Assembly: GCA_934546745.1 (NCBI GenBank)
Contig: CAKTDV010000008.1
Span: 32,046 to 96,045, forward strand
DNA from: an uncultured Desulfovibrio sp.
GTDB taxonomy: Bacteria > Desulfobacterota > Desulfovibrionia > Desulfovibrionales > Desulfovibrionaceae
Length of the DNA: 64,000 bases
Direction: 5' to 3'
In this document: one piece after another, positions 15,917 to 26,213 of the stretch
Numbering within the stretch: the first letter of the stretch is position 1
Layout: every line of letters starts with the position of its first letter
Position numbers and translations under genes: made by a program
Notes under the pieces: model-generated
What the model was told of the DNA's origin: nothing
What the model saw: only the letters and a program-made list of their open reading frames with translations
Database searches by the model: none

Positions 15917-17335
15917 TTATTTTTCGTCCTGCATGCGCTTCTCATACTTGGCAACAGCCTGATCGATGCCGCCGAGCATGTAGAAGTCGCCTTCCGCCAG
16001 ATGGTCGTATTTGCCTTCCAGAATGCCCTTGAAGCCCGCGATGGTATCTTCAAGCTTCACGTACTGGCCGGGCGTACCGGTAAAGGTTTCGGCTACATGG
16101 AAAGGCTGCGACAGGAAACGCTGGATACGGCGTGCGCGGGACACGGTGAGCTTGTCTTCATCAGACAGTTCGTCCATCCCCAGAATGGCAATGATATCCT
16201 GCAGTTCCTTGTATTTCTGCAATACCATCTGCACCTGCCGGGCAACCTGATAGTGCTCCTCTCCCACCACATTGGGGTCAAGAATGCGGGAGGTGGAGTC
16301 CAGCGGGTCCACCGCGGGATAAATGCCCAGTTCCGCAATCTGACGGGAAAGCACGAGCGTGCCGTCCAGGTGCGAGAAGGTGGTTGCCGGGGCGGGGTCG
16401 GTCAGGTCGTCGGCGGGCACGTACACGGCCTGCACCGACGTGATCGAACCTTTGTTGGTGGAGGTAATGCGTTCCTGCAGGGCGCCGAGGTCAGTCCCCA
16501 GGGTAGGCTGATAGCCCACCGCCGACGGCATGCGGCCCAGCAGGGCGGACACTTCCGAACCCGCCTGGGTGAAACGGAAGATGTTGTCGATGAAGAGCAG
16601 CACGTCCTGATTTTCCTCGTCACGGAAGTATTCCGCGCAGGCAAGGGCCGTCAGGGCCACACGGGCGCGGGCTCCCGGAGGCTCGTTCATCTGGCCGTAA
16701 ACAAGCGTGGCGCGCTCCAGAACGCCGGCCTCTTTCAGTTCGTGATAGAGGTCGTTCCCTTCACGGGTGCGCTCGCCCACGCCGGCGAACACGGACGAAC
16801 CGCCATGCTGCTTGGCGATGTTGTTGATCATCTCCATCAGAATAACGGTCTTGCCCACGCCAGCGCCGCCGAACAGACCCATCTTGCCGCCCTTGGGGAA
16901 GGGGACGAGCAGGTCCACGACCTTGATGCCGGTTTCAAGCAGTTCAACCTTGGTATTCTGTTCGGTGAACTCGGGGGCCGGACGGTGAATGGGATAGTAC
17001 TTCTCGGCGTTGATCGGGCCCAGTTCGTCCACCGGACGGCCGATAACGTTGAGAATACGCCCCACGGAAGGTTTGCCCACAGGCACCATGATCGGGTTGC
17101 CCGTGTCCACAACCTCCATGCCGCGCACCAGACCTTCCGTAGCGTCCATGGCAATGGTACGCACGATATTGTCGCCCAGATGCTGCGCCACTTCGCAAAT
17201 CAGATCGGGCGCGTCGGCATTGTTGGGGTTTTTGATTTCCAAAGCGGTCAGGATATTGGGCAGGTTTCCGTCGCTGAACTCAACGTCCACGACGGCGCCG
17301 ATAACCTGAACGATCTTACCGGTATTTTTGCTCAT
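15917..17335 (-). CDS. atpD: F1 ATP synthase beta subunit
   Basis: A 472-residue catalytic subunit. It has the P-loop GGAGVGKTVILMEMI, the Walker B region DVLLFIDNIFRFTQAG and the signature PAVDPLDSTS, so it should be fully active in ATP synthesis. The ATG at 17335 has CAGGAG upstream. It is the second-last gene of the operon. Length and motifs are standard. Confidence 0.97.
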   Translation of the reverse strand: MSKNTGKIVQVIGAVVDVEFSDGNLPNILTALEIKNPNNADAPDLICEVAQHLGDNIVRTIAMDATEGLVRGMEVVDTGNPIMVPVGKPSVGRILNVIGRPVDELGPINAEKYYPIHRPAPEFTEQNTKVELLETGIKVVDLLVPFPKGGKMGLFGGAGVGKTVILMEMINNIAKQHGGSSVFAGVGERTREGNDLYHELKEAGVLERATLVYGQMNEPPGARARVALTALACAEYFRDEENQDVLLFIDNIFRFTQAGSEVSALLGRMPSAVGYQPTLGTDLGALQERITSTNKGSITSVQAVYVPADDLTDPAPATTFSHLDGTLVLSRQIAELGIYPAVDPLDSTSRILDPNVVGEEHYQVARQVQMVLQKYKELQDIIAILGMDELSDEDKLTVSRARRIQRFLSQPFHVAETFTGTPGQYVKLEDTIAGFKGILEGKYDHLAEGDFYMLGGIDQAVAKYEKRMQDEK

Positions 17336-17349
17336 GTGCTTGGCTCCTG

Positions 17350-18234
17350 TTACCCGTTCAGCGCTTCCGCGCCGCCGACGATGTCAATAAGCTCGCTCGT
17401 AATCGAGGCCTGCCGCGTCTTGTTATACAGCAGGGTGAGCGTATTGATCATTTCGTTGCAGTTGCGCGTGGCGTTGTCCATGGCAGCCATACGGGCCGCA
17501 TGCTCGCTGGCCGAGGTGTCGAGCAGACCGCTGTATATCTGTACCTTGACATAGCGGGGCAAAAGCTCCGCCAGCAGATGCTCTTCCTGCGGCTCGTACA
17601 CATACTCGCAGCGGGCTCCCGCCTCCTCACTCCCGGCCTCTCCGGCTTCGGGCGCGGCCAGCGGCAGAAGCCGGAGACTGCGCGGAGGCTGATGCCCCAT
17701 GGAGACGAATTCGCCGTACACCAGCCACACCTCGTCGAGATCCAGCGCCTCGTAGCCATGGATGACTTCCTGCGCGACAGCGCTGGCAAGGGCAAAATCA
17801 AGACTGCCCATGCGATCGCCGTAGGAGGTCATCAACCCATAGCCGCTCTTGGCGGCGGCGTCGCGTCCCTTGCGGCCCACGCAGGCAAAGTGGACCTGCA
17901 TTCCCTCGTCCTGTTTCTGACGGGCCAGCTTCAGGGCAGCGGTAATGATGTTGCCGTTGAAGCTGCCGCACAGACCGCGATCGGAGGTGACAAGGACGAT
18001 GGCGCAGTTCTTCTTCTCTTCGTGCTCGGCCAGCAGCGGATGGGACGTGCCCTCCACCTTGCTGGCAAGTTCCGCGAGAACGTCGCGGTACTTGCCGGCA
18101 TAGGGGCGGAAGCGCTCGATCCGGGCCTGCGCGCCGCGCAGTTTCGCCGAAGCCACCATGTTCATGGCCTTGGTGATCTGCTTGGTCTTGCCGACCCCGA
18201 CGATTTTCATTTTTACGTCTTTGAGTGAAGGCAT
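17350..18234 (-). CDS. atpG: F1 ATP synthase gamma subunit
   Basis: A 294-residue gamma subunit, the rotating central shaft. ATG 18234 (MPSLKDVKMKIVGVGKTKQI) fits GGGAG six bases upstream. Conserved N- and C-terminal helices are present: TKQITKAMNMVASAKLRGAQ at the start and ATRNCNEMINTLTLLYNKTR near the end. It lies between atpD and atpA in the usual order. The middle has a slightly extended loop (PEAGEAGSEEAGARCEYVY), not rare in the group. Confidence 0.95.
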   Translation of the reverse strand: MPSLKDVKMKIVGVGKTKQITKAMNMVASAKLRGAQARIERFRPYAGKYRDVLAELASKVEGTSHPLLAEHEEKKNCAIVLVTSDRGLCGSFNGNIITAALKLARQKQDEGMQVHFACVGRKGRDAAAKSGYGLMTSYGDRMGSLDFALASAVAQEVIHGYEALDLDEVWLVYGEFVSMGHQPPRSLRLLPLAAPEAGEAGSEEAGARCEYVYEPQEEHLLAELLPRYVKVQIYSGLLDTSASEHAARMAAMDNATRNCNEMINTLTLLYNKTRQASITSELIDIVGGAEALNG

Positions 18235-18249
18235 ACGCAACTCCCGGCG

Positions 18250-19758
<1,509 letters not shown>

Positions 19759-19761
19759 GTG

Positions 19762-20313
19762 CTATTCACCCCTCTTGAATGTCTCCCGAAGGATCGCCAA
19801 CTGCGCGCGCAGACTTGCGTCCAGCACCCTGTCGCCAACCTTGAGCACCACTCCTCCAAGGATGGATGCGTCAACGTCGAAGGTCAGCTCGATGCCGGCT
19901 CCGGCTTTTTCCTCCAGCGCGGCCTTCAGCTGGCCGCGCTTCGCATCAGTCAGTTCCACGGCGGTGGTGAGGTTGCCGCGGATAATGCCTTTGGCCTCGT
20001 CCAGAAGCTTGCGGAAGCAGGCGACAATCTCGCCCAGGCAGGCGAGGCGCTCTTTGTCGGCCAGCAAGAAACAAAAGTTTCGGACGGTGGAATCGGCATT
20101 AATTTTTTTGAAAAGGGCCTGAAGGACCTTCTTTTTCTCTTCACCGCTGATAACAGGGCTTTTCAGCGCCTGCTCCAGCTTGGCCGAGGATTCAAGCAGG
20201 CTCCCGATGGCGAACAGATTATCGCCGTACCGGTTCAGCACCTTGGCGCCGCCGGCCTGACCCAGCGAAAATAGCGCGTGTGCATACCTGCGGGCAACTA
20301 TGGCGTCGGTCAA
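19762..20313 (-). CDS. atpH: F1 ATP synthase delta subunit
   Basis: A 183-residue delta subunit that ties F1 to the peripheral stalk. Recognisable by the N-terminal VARRYAHALFSLGQ and the C-terminal GGVVLKVGDRVLDASLRAQL. The start appears to be TTG at 20313, which overlaps the atpF stop (TTGA) with an AAGGTGG site in range; no ATG fits. Such a coupling keeps stalk subunits in balance. Confidence 0.92.
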   Translation of the reverse strand: MTDAIVARRYAHALFSLGQAGGAKVLNRYGDNLFAIGSLLESSAKLEQALKSPVISGEEKKKVLQALFKKINADSTVRNFCFLLADKERLACLGEIVACFRKLLDEAKGIIRGNLTTAVELTDAKRGQLKAALEEKAGAGIELTFDVDASILGGVVLKVGDRVLDASLRAQLAILRETFKRGE

Positions 20314-20903
20314 TGGAGCACCACCTTGTTAAGGGATTTGTCGATGAGAGCCTCCTGCTCGGCGGAACCGAGCTTCCCGGCCAGGGCCTTTTCAGTGGCG
20401 GCCACAATTTCGTCGGCGATAACCGCGCGCACTTCGGCAATGACGGCGCGGCCTTCATTTTCCGCCGACCGGCGCGCCTGTTCCACAATCTGCGCCGCAT
20501 GCGCACGGGCTTCGTCAATGATGGACCGCTTCAGGTTTTCGGCCTGTTCGCGGCTCTCATCAAGAATAGCCCGGCGTTCCGCCTCCAGGTTGCGGATGCG
20601 CTGCTCGACCTTGTCCAGTTCCTCACGGGCGTTCTTGCGGCGGGCATCCAGATTGTCCAGCTCACTGGAAATGCCTTCGCGGCGATTGCGGAAGAACTGT
20701 TTGGCCTTGCCGCCAATAAAGTACCACAGGATACCGGCGAACAGCACGAAATTGAGCACACGCCAGCCGAAATCGTCCCAGCGGGGCCCATGCCCTTCCG
20801 CGGCCCATGCGGCCGAAGCGCTCAGGAGCGCAACGGCAACGACAGGCGCGACGGCAGCGGCCGTACGCGCAAAGCGTGAGATGGCGTATTTTTTCCGGTT
20901 CAA
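20310..20903 (-). CDS. atpF: F0 ATP synthase subunit b
   Basis: A 197-residue b subunit. The likely start is TTG at 20903 (reads NRKKYAISRFART after the start) with AGAGGGGG upstream; a GTG nine codons earlier is the alternative. It has a signal-like hydrophobic N-terminus ending in ASAAWA, a second hydrophobic segment (LNFVLFAGILWYFIGG), and a long charged coiled-coil. It forms the peripheral stalk with the b' protein encoded just upstream. An N-terminal signal-type segment before the b helix is seen in Desulfovibrio-type b subunits (from memory). Confidence 0.9.
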   Translation of the reverse strand: MNRKKYAISRFARTAAAVAPVVAVALLSASAAWAAEGHGPRWDDFGWRVLNFVLFAGILWYFIGGKAKQFFRNRREGISSELDNLDARRKNAREELDKVEQRIRNLEAERRAILDESREQAENLKRSIIDEARAHAAQIVEQARRSAENEGRAVIAEVRAVIADEIVAATEKALAGKLGSAEQEALIDKSLNKVVLH

Positions 20904-21003
20904 AGCCCACCCCCTCTTTGGGTCACTCACAAACGGGCATACAGGCCCGTATCCCCTAACCAGTTCGCGCGCCGGCAGGGCGGGCGCGAGACGCCGCGTA
21001 CCG

Positions 21004-21420
21004 CTAGCCCAGAACGCGGGCAACGGCCTTGTCGGCAAATTCATCAATCCTGCCACGCAGCTGGGACATGGCGGCATCGGCTTCGCTCCGCAGCGATTCG
21101 CGGGCCTGGGCCATGATCGTCTGGGCTTCCTGCTGGGCGGCGCTCACAAGCGCGGCCTGCTCGGCAGTGCCCGCCGCGCGTCCCTCGGCACGATTTCTGC
21201 CGGCTTCCTGACGCGCGCCCTGCAGCTGTTCCTCATACTCGGCAAGACGCCTGGCGGCCTGCTCCTCAAAAGAGGCGGCCTCGGAGCCCATGCCGTCCAT
21301 AACGGACTTGCGCTGGCGGATAATATTCCGGATTGGGCGAATGAGCAGCACGTTCAGAAGAATGAGCGCCACAAAAAAATTCACCAACTGGAAAAGCATG
21401 GTGATGTTGAGATCCAGCAT
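21004..21420 (-). CDS. atpF': F0 ATP synthase subunit b'
   Basis: A 138-residue b'-type stalk subunit: one N-terminal membrane helix (LFQLVNFFVALILLNVLLI) followed by a long coiled-coil rich in Ala, Glu and Arg. The start MLDLNITMLF (ATG 21420) follows a strong GGAGGAGGG site. It is the first gene of the F1/stalk operon. Having both b and b' means a heterodimeric peripheral stalk, as in many deltaproteobacteria. The a and c subunit genes are not here but at 39.8-40.9 kb. Confidence 0.9.
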   Translation of the reverse strand: MLDLNITMLFQLVNFFVALILLNVLLIRPIRNIIRQRKSVMDGMGSEAASFEEQAARRLAEYEEQLQGARQEAGRNRAEGRAAGTAEQAALVSAAQQEAQTIMAQARESLRSEADAAMSQLRGRIDEFADKAVARVLG

Positions 21421-21468
21421 TCCCGCCCTCCTCCTGTAAAAAGGCAAAATGTTGTAAAAAGCATCCGA

Positions 21469-21497
21469 ACCGTAGCCCGAAGAAGAGATTCTGTCAA
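21469..21497 (-). promoter_or_regulatory. Predicted promoter of the atpF'FHAGDC operon
   Basis: On the minus strand: TTGACA (21497-21492), a 17-base spacer, TACGGT (21474-21469), about 50 bases before the atpF' start. A strong sigma-70-type match. Confidence 0.65.
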
Positions 21498-21693
21498 AGG
21501 GTCTGTGACAAATTTCCCAACGTTTTTCCGCAAAAATGAAGCAAAAAAAAATTTTTTCAAATAAATTCAGCTACAAAGAAAAAAATAAAAAAGTCCGCCT
21601 TTCTTCGCCAGGGAAAAACGGGCGCGAATGCAGCACGCCGGAAAGGGGACGCGTCCGACTCACCCCTGCGGCACGGAAGTGGTAAAAGTGTCT

Positions 21694-21722
21694 TTGAGTT
21701 GCGGCGATATTTCTGTTACGCT
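21694..21722 (+). promoter_or_regulatory. Predicted promoter of the pyrH operon
   Basis: TTGAGT (21694-21699), 17-base spacer, TACGCT (21717-21722). The rest of the 417-base gap between divergent atp and pyrH holds a very AT-rich block (about 21535-21600) of A and T runs, possibly a bent UP-like region; no gene is seen. Confidence 0.4.
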
Positions 21723-21837
21723 TCTCCCGTCGCGCGCTTCCGGCGCGCCGTCCGCAACGACCTGCCGCACCGGCGGCGCGTCCACTGCGGCCTCCGTTCC
21801 GGCGGATGCGCCGCGCAGACCTGGGAGGGGTACAGTC

Positions 21838-22551
21838 ATGGCGGAACTGAAATACAGGCGCGTGCTGCTCAAACTGAGCGGCGAGGCTCTGGCGGGGGAA
21901 CTCAAAACGGGCATCAATCCCGATACCGTTGCCGCAATCTGCACAGAAATCGGCGGCCTGCTTGATCTGGGCGTCCAGCTTGCCCTCGTCATCGGCGGTG
22001 GCAACATCTTTCGCGGCCTTTCCGGATCGGCCAAGGGCATGGAACGCTCCTCGGCCGACTACATGGGGATGCTGGCCACGGTTCTCAACGCGCTGGCCGT
22101 ACAGGACATGCTGGAAAAACAGGGATACCCCACGCGCGTCCTGTCCGCCATCACCATGCGGGAAGTCTGCGAACCCTTCATCCGGCGGCGCGCCCTGCGC
22201 CATCTGGAAAAAGGACGCGTCGTCATCTGTGCGGCGGGCACCGGCAATCCCTATTTCACCACGGACACCACGGCGGCCCTGCGCGGTATGGAGCTGCAAT
22301 GCGACGCCGTCATCAAGGCGACCAAAGTCGACGGCATCTATGACAAGGATCCCGCCGTCCATGCCGACGCCGTCAGATATGACAGCCTGACCTATGATGA
22401 AAGCCTGAACCGCCGTATCGGCGTCATGGACGCCGCGGCCTTCGCGCTCATGCGCGACAACAACGTGCCCATCATTGTGTGCCGCATGTCCGGCGGCTAT
22501 ATCCGCCGCGTGCTTCTGGGCGAAGCCGTCGGCACCATTGTTCACAAATAG
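21838..22551 (+). CDS. pyrH: UMP kinase
   Basis: A 237-residue hexameric UMP kinase starting at ATG 21838 after GGGAGGGG. Family motifs: VLLKLSGEAL at the start, VIGGGNIFRG in the phosphate-binding loop, and IKATKVDGIYDKDP near residue 160. It phosphorylates UMP to UDP for nucleic acid and envelope synthesis. It opens a rightward operon with frr, uppS, cdsA, dxr and rseP, an order common in bacteria. Confidence 0.96.
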   Translation: MAELKYRRVLLKLSGEALAGELKTGINPDTVAAICTEIGGLLDLGVQLALVIGGGNIFRGLSGSAKGMERSSADYMGMLATVLNALAVQDMLEKQGYPTRVLSAITMREVCEPFIRRRALRHLEKGRVVICAAGTGNPYFTTDTTAALRGMELQCDAVIKATKVDGIYDKDPAVHADAVRYDSLTYDESLNRRIGVMDAAAFALMRDNNVPIIVCRMSGGYIRRVLLGEAVGTIVHK

Positions 22552-22577
22552 CAACCGCGAACCCCAAGGAGCCCCGC

Positions 22578-23138
22578 ATGGATATTGACGGCATTCTCCT
22601 CGATACCGAAGAACGCATGGAAAAGGCGCTGGCATCGCTGGAGCGCGAATTTGCCAAACTGCGCACCGGCCGTGCCACAACGGCCCTTGTGGACGGCATC
22701 AAGGCCGACTACTACGGGACGCCGACGCCGATTTCGCAGATGGCCTCCGTGGCCGTGCCCGACAGCCGGACCATTACCATCCAGCCCTGGGACAAGGGCG
22801 GCATCAGCGTTGTGGAAAAGGCCATTCTCAAGTCCGATCTGGGTCTGACCCCCATCAACGACGGCCGTCTGATCCGCATTGCCATTCCGCCGCTGACCGA
22901 GGAGCGCCGCAAGGAGCTTGTCAAAGTCTCGCACAAGTACGGCGAAGAGGCCAAAATCGCCATCCGCAATGTGCGCCGCGATGCCAACGACAGCCTGAAA
23001 AAGCTGGAAAAAGACAAAAGCATCACCGAGGACGAACAGAAAAAGGCCGAAGCCGACGTACAGAAGCTGACGGACAGATTCGTTGCCGAAACGGACAAAA
23101 AATGCGCGGCCAAAGAAAAAGAAATCATGGATATCTAA
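22578..23138 (+). CDS. frr: Ribosome recycling factor
   Basis: A 186-residue protein of standard length starting at ATG 22578 with AAGGAG upstream. It has the conserved segments EFAKLRTGRATTALVD and RLIRIAIPPLTEERRKELVK and the long three-helix bundle. With EF-G it splits post-termination ribosomes. It follows pyrH by 26 bases, the usual pairing. Confidence 0.97.
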   Translation: MDIDGILLDTEERMEKALASLEREFAKLRTGRATTALVDGIKADYYGTPTPISQMASVAVPDSRTITIQPWDKGGISVVEKAILKSDLGLTPINDGRLIRIAIPPLTEERRKELVKVSHKYGEEAKIAIRNVRRDANDSLKKLEKDKSITEDEQKKAEADVQKLTDRFVAETDKKCAAKEKEIMDI

Positions 23139-23196
23139 CATCGCCGCGCGGGGCGCGGCCTCACACAGGCCGCGCCCCGCATGCGCATGGGGCCGT

Positions 23197-23931
23197 ATGA
23201 ACGCTACCGACGCCATCACGCCGCAACCGCTGCCCGTCCATCTCGCCGTCATCATGGACGGCAACGGCCGCTGGGCCCAGGCGCGCGGCCTGCCGCGTGA
23301 GGCCGGGCATCGCGCCGGCGCGGAAACCGCGCGCGACATCGTGGCCGAATGCCGTAAAATGGGCATCCGCTATCTGACGCTCTACACGTTTTCCAGCGAG
23401 AACTGGAACCGCCCCAAGGCGGAAGTGACAGCCCTGTTCACCCTTCTGCTGGAGTTTCTCAGTCAGGAGGTTCCCCGTATGGAACGCCAGGGCATCCGCC
23501 TGAATGTGCTCGGAGACATCGATGGGCTGCCTCTCGCCGCCCGTACGGCCCTGCGGCACGGCATGTGCCGTACCGCCGCCAACGGGACCATGACGCTCAA
23601 TCTCGCGCTCAACTACGGCGGCCGCGCCGAAATCGTCCGGGCCGTGCGGAATCTGCTGCGCGACGGCGCCGCTCCTGAGGATGTGACGGAGGAGACGTTC
23701 GCCCTGCGGCTGTATACGGCCGGACAGCCGGATCCGGATTTTCTTATCCGCACCAGCGGCGAACAGCGCCTGAGCAACTATCTGCTCTATCAGTGCGCCT
23801 ACAGCGAATTTTACTTTACCTCTGTGCCGTGGCCCGACTTTCGCGTACCCCAGCTGCGGGAAGCCCTTTCCGTCTACGCCTCCCGTTCGCGCCGTTTCGG
23901 CAAAACACAGGAGCAAATGAATGTCCGTTGA
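23197..23931 (+). CDS. uppS: Undecaprenyl diphosphate synthase (isoprenyl transferase)
   Basis: A 244-residue cis-prenyltransferase. The conserved HLAVIMDGNGRWAQARG near residue 15 contains the catalytic Asp; LTLYTFSSENWNRP and LIRTSGEQRLSNYL are the other family motifs. It makes the C55 lipid carrier for peptidoglycan and O-antigen. ATG 23197 is the first in-frame start, with only a weak ribosome site. It overlaps cdsA by 11 bases. Confidence 0.95.
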   Translation: MNATDAITPQPLPVHLAVIMDGNGRWAQARGLPREAGHRAGAETARDIVAECRKMGIRYLTLYTFSSENWNRPKAEVTALFTLLLEFLSQEVPRMERQGIRLNVLGDIDGLPLAARTALRHGMCRTAANGTMTLNLALNYGGRAEIVRAVRNLLRDGAAPEDVTEETFALRLYTAGQPDPDFLIRTSGEQRLSNYLLYQCAYSEFYFTSVPWPDFRVPQLREALSVYASRSRRFGKTQEQMNVR

Positions 23932-24730
23932 TCATGCGATTGATATGCGCCGGATTATTACCGGTCTTGTGCTCGCCGCCGCCGTCGTTACTGTCTTGGC
24001 GGTACGGGGCTGGCCCCTGCTTCTCTTTATCATGCTTGTATCCGCGCTGGGTCTCTGGGAATTTTTTTCGCTGTTCTGGGGCCCTCGCGGACGCATCCCC
24101 ACCCGCGTCGCCGCCATCCTTCTCGGTTGGGGCATGCTGGCGCTCACATGGCTGCATCGCCCGCAGGACGCGCTTGTCTTCCTTGGGGCGGGTTTTGTTC
24201 TGGCCGCGCTGAACTTCCTTTTCCGCTGGGATGTCGTCGGCGAGGAAACGGCCTTTGCGCCCAGCGGCATTTTCATGGCCGGTCTGGCCTATGTGCCTCT
24301 TCTGCTCCTGCCCGCCACCTATCTCTCCACAACGCAGCTCATCTTTGTGCTGGCCGCCGTAGCGGCCTCCGACACGACCGCCTATTTTGTCGGGACACGC
24401 TTCGGACATCATAAGCTCTGGCCCCGCGTCAGCCCCAACAAAAGCTCCGAGGGGGCCTTGGGGAGCCTTGTAGGTTGCGTGATTTTCTGCATCGTTTACG
24501 GCGCGATTTTCGGCAAGACGGGTGTTGTTTCGTTCACCCTGCTCGGTATCGCCATCAACGCCTTTGCCCAGATGGGAGATCTCTTTGAATCCGCCCTCAA
24601 ACGTTCCGTCAACGTCAAGGATTCCGGCAGGCTGCTCCCCGGACATGGCGGCGTTCTCGACCGCGCGGACAGTGTCCTTTTCGCCATGCCCATGTTTGCC
24701 GTCGTCGACCAGTGGTTCCATTTCTTCTGA
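23921..24730 (+). CDS. cdsA: Phosphatidate cytidylyltransferase
   Basis: A 269-residue integral membrane enzyme with about seven hydrophobic segments. The C-terminal CDP-alcohol signature is present as SVNVKDSGRLLPGHGGVLDR followed by DS. It makes CDP-diacylglycerol for phospholipid synthesis. The ATG lies inside the end of uppS, indicating coupling, and the uppS-cdsA-dxr-rseP order is widely conserved. Confidence 0.94.
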   Translation: MSVDHAIDMRRIITGLVLAAAVVTVLAVRGWPLLLFIMLVSALGLWEFFSLFWGPRGRIPTRVAAILLGWGMLALTWLHRPQDALVFLGAGFVLAALNFLFRWDVVGEETAFAPSGIFMAGLAYVPLLLLPATYLSTTQLIFVLAAVAASDTTAYFVGTRFGHHKLWPRVSPNKSSEGALGSLVGCVIFCIVYGAIFGKTGVVSFTLLGIAINAFAQMGDLFESALKRSVNVKDSGRLLPGHGGVLDRADSVLFAMPMFAVVDQWFHFF

Positions 24731-24887
24731 GCAAACGCCCTGCCCGCCCCAAAACCGTCCGCCGCGGATTGCCGGGAAGGTCAGGGAGAGGAAAGCGCCC
24801 GTCCTGTTTGTCCGCCCCTCCTTCCAACGCGCGCCGGGGAAAGGATGTCGTCTTGCCTGCCGGCGCGCTGAAGAAAGGAGTTGACGG

Positions 24888-26213
24888 ATGACGGCTCTTT
24901 GGCCAGGCCGGAGCGGCCCGACAATCGACTATATCTCCGAACCTCCCGACCCGGACGCCCTGCGGGAACGCCGCCTGATTGTCATTCTGGGCTCCACAGG
25001 CTCCATCGGCGGCAACGCGCTCAACGTCATTCGCGCCCATGCCGCCCGATTCCGCGTTCTGGGACTGGCCTGCGCGCGCAATACCGCGCTGCTGGCCGCG
25101 CAGGCGGCGGAATTTCGCCCCCCTTTTCTGGCCGTGCTGGACGAACAGACCGCGGGCACGTTGCGGACGCGTCTGCGCGAGGCACGCCTTTCCGGCTATA
25201 GGCCGGAAATTCTGACAGGCGCGGACGGCTATGCCCGTATGGCGGCATTGCCGGAAACCCGCCTTGTGCTGTCCGCGCAGGTCGGCGCGGCAGGGCTGGC
25301 GGGAACGCTGGCCGCCGCGCTGGCGGGAAAAACCATCGCGCTGGCCAACAAGGAATCGCTGGTGCTGGCCGGCGATCTGCTGCGCCGCGTCTGCGCGGCG
25401 CGCGGATCGGCCATCCTGCCGGTGGACTCGGAACACAACGCCCTTTTCCAATGTCTTGCCGGACGCGGACAGGACGCGCGGGAACTCATTCTGACAGCGT
25501 CCGGCGGCCCTTTCCGGGGATACCGCCGCGAAGCGTTGCGGCATGTCACCCGGGAACAGGCCCTGAAACACCCCAAATGGGCTATGGGGGCAAAAATCAC
25601 CATCGATTCCGCCACAATGATGAACAAGGCGCTGGAAGTCATCGAAGCCTATCATCTGTATGGCATTTCGCCCGACGCCATCCGCGTGGCCGTGCATCCG
25701 CAATCGATCGTCCATTCGCTCGTGCGCTTCCGGGATGGAGGTCTGCTGGCGCAAATGGGCCCCACGGATATGCGTCTGCCCATAGGGCATTGCCTTCTCT
25801 GGCCGGAGTGTCTATCTGTGAATGCGCCGGAACTTGATCTCTTTGCCTGTGGGCCGCTGGAATTTCTGGAACCGGATCCGGAGGCCTTTCCCGCCATTCC
25901 GTTGGCATGGCGGGCTCTGAAGCGGCGGGGCGGCGCCTGTGTGGCGATGAACGCCGCCAACGAAGCGGCTGTGGAGCTCTTTCTCAACGGGGAATGCGGC
26001 TTTACGGACATTACCGATATCATTGCCACCGTCATGGACAGCCAGGACCGGGAAAGCGCCACCCATCTGCCGTGGAGCCTTCCCGACGCGCCGGCGGATC
26101 CGGAAACAGCGGCCGCCCATGCCTGTGAGGCCATGGAGCGCATCCTCTCTCTTGACAAACAAAGCCGCGCGCTGGCCCACAGGCTGGTACGCGCCGGAGT
26201 ACGCGAGTGCTGA
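24888..26213 (+). CDS. dxr: 1-deoxy-D-xylulose 5-phosphate reductoisomerase
   Basis: A 441-residue enzyme of the MEP isoprenoid pathway, converting DXP to MEP with NADPH. The NADPH motif is ILGSTGSIGGNALNVI; the metal/substrate region has ALANKESLVLAGDLL, PVDSEHNALFQC and ITIDSATMMNKALEVIEA; the C-terminal domain has MNAANEAAVELFL. AAAGGAG stands seven bases before ATG 24888, so the roughly 25-residue extension before RRLIVILGSTGS appears genuine. It overlaps rseP by seven bases. Confidence 0.96.
   Translation: MTALWPGRSGPTIDYISEPPDPDALRERRLIVILGSTGSIGGNALNVIRAHAARFRVLGLACARNTALLAAQAAEFRPPFLAVLDEQTAGTLRTRLREARLSGYRPEILTGADGYARMAALPETRLVLSAQVGAAGLAGTLAAALAGKTIALANKESLVLAGDLLRRVCAARGSAILPVDSEHNALFQCLAGRGQDARELILTASGGPFRGYRREALRHVTREQALKHPKWAMGAKITIDSATMMNKALEVIEAYHLYGISPDAIRVAVHPQSIVHSLVRFRDGGLLAQMGPTDMRLPIGHCLLWPECLSVNAPELDLFACGPLEFLEPDPEAFPAIPLAWRALKRRGGACVAMNAANEAAVELFLNGECGFTDITDIIATVMDSQDRESATHLPWSLPDAPADPETAAAHACEAMERILSLDKQSRALAHRLVRAGVREC

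Noticed and set aside
15305..17554. A 749-residue plus-strand frame across atpC-atpD
   Set aside because: Shadow of the highly conserved ATP synthase subunits.
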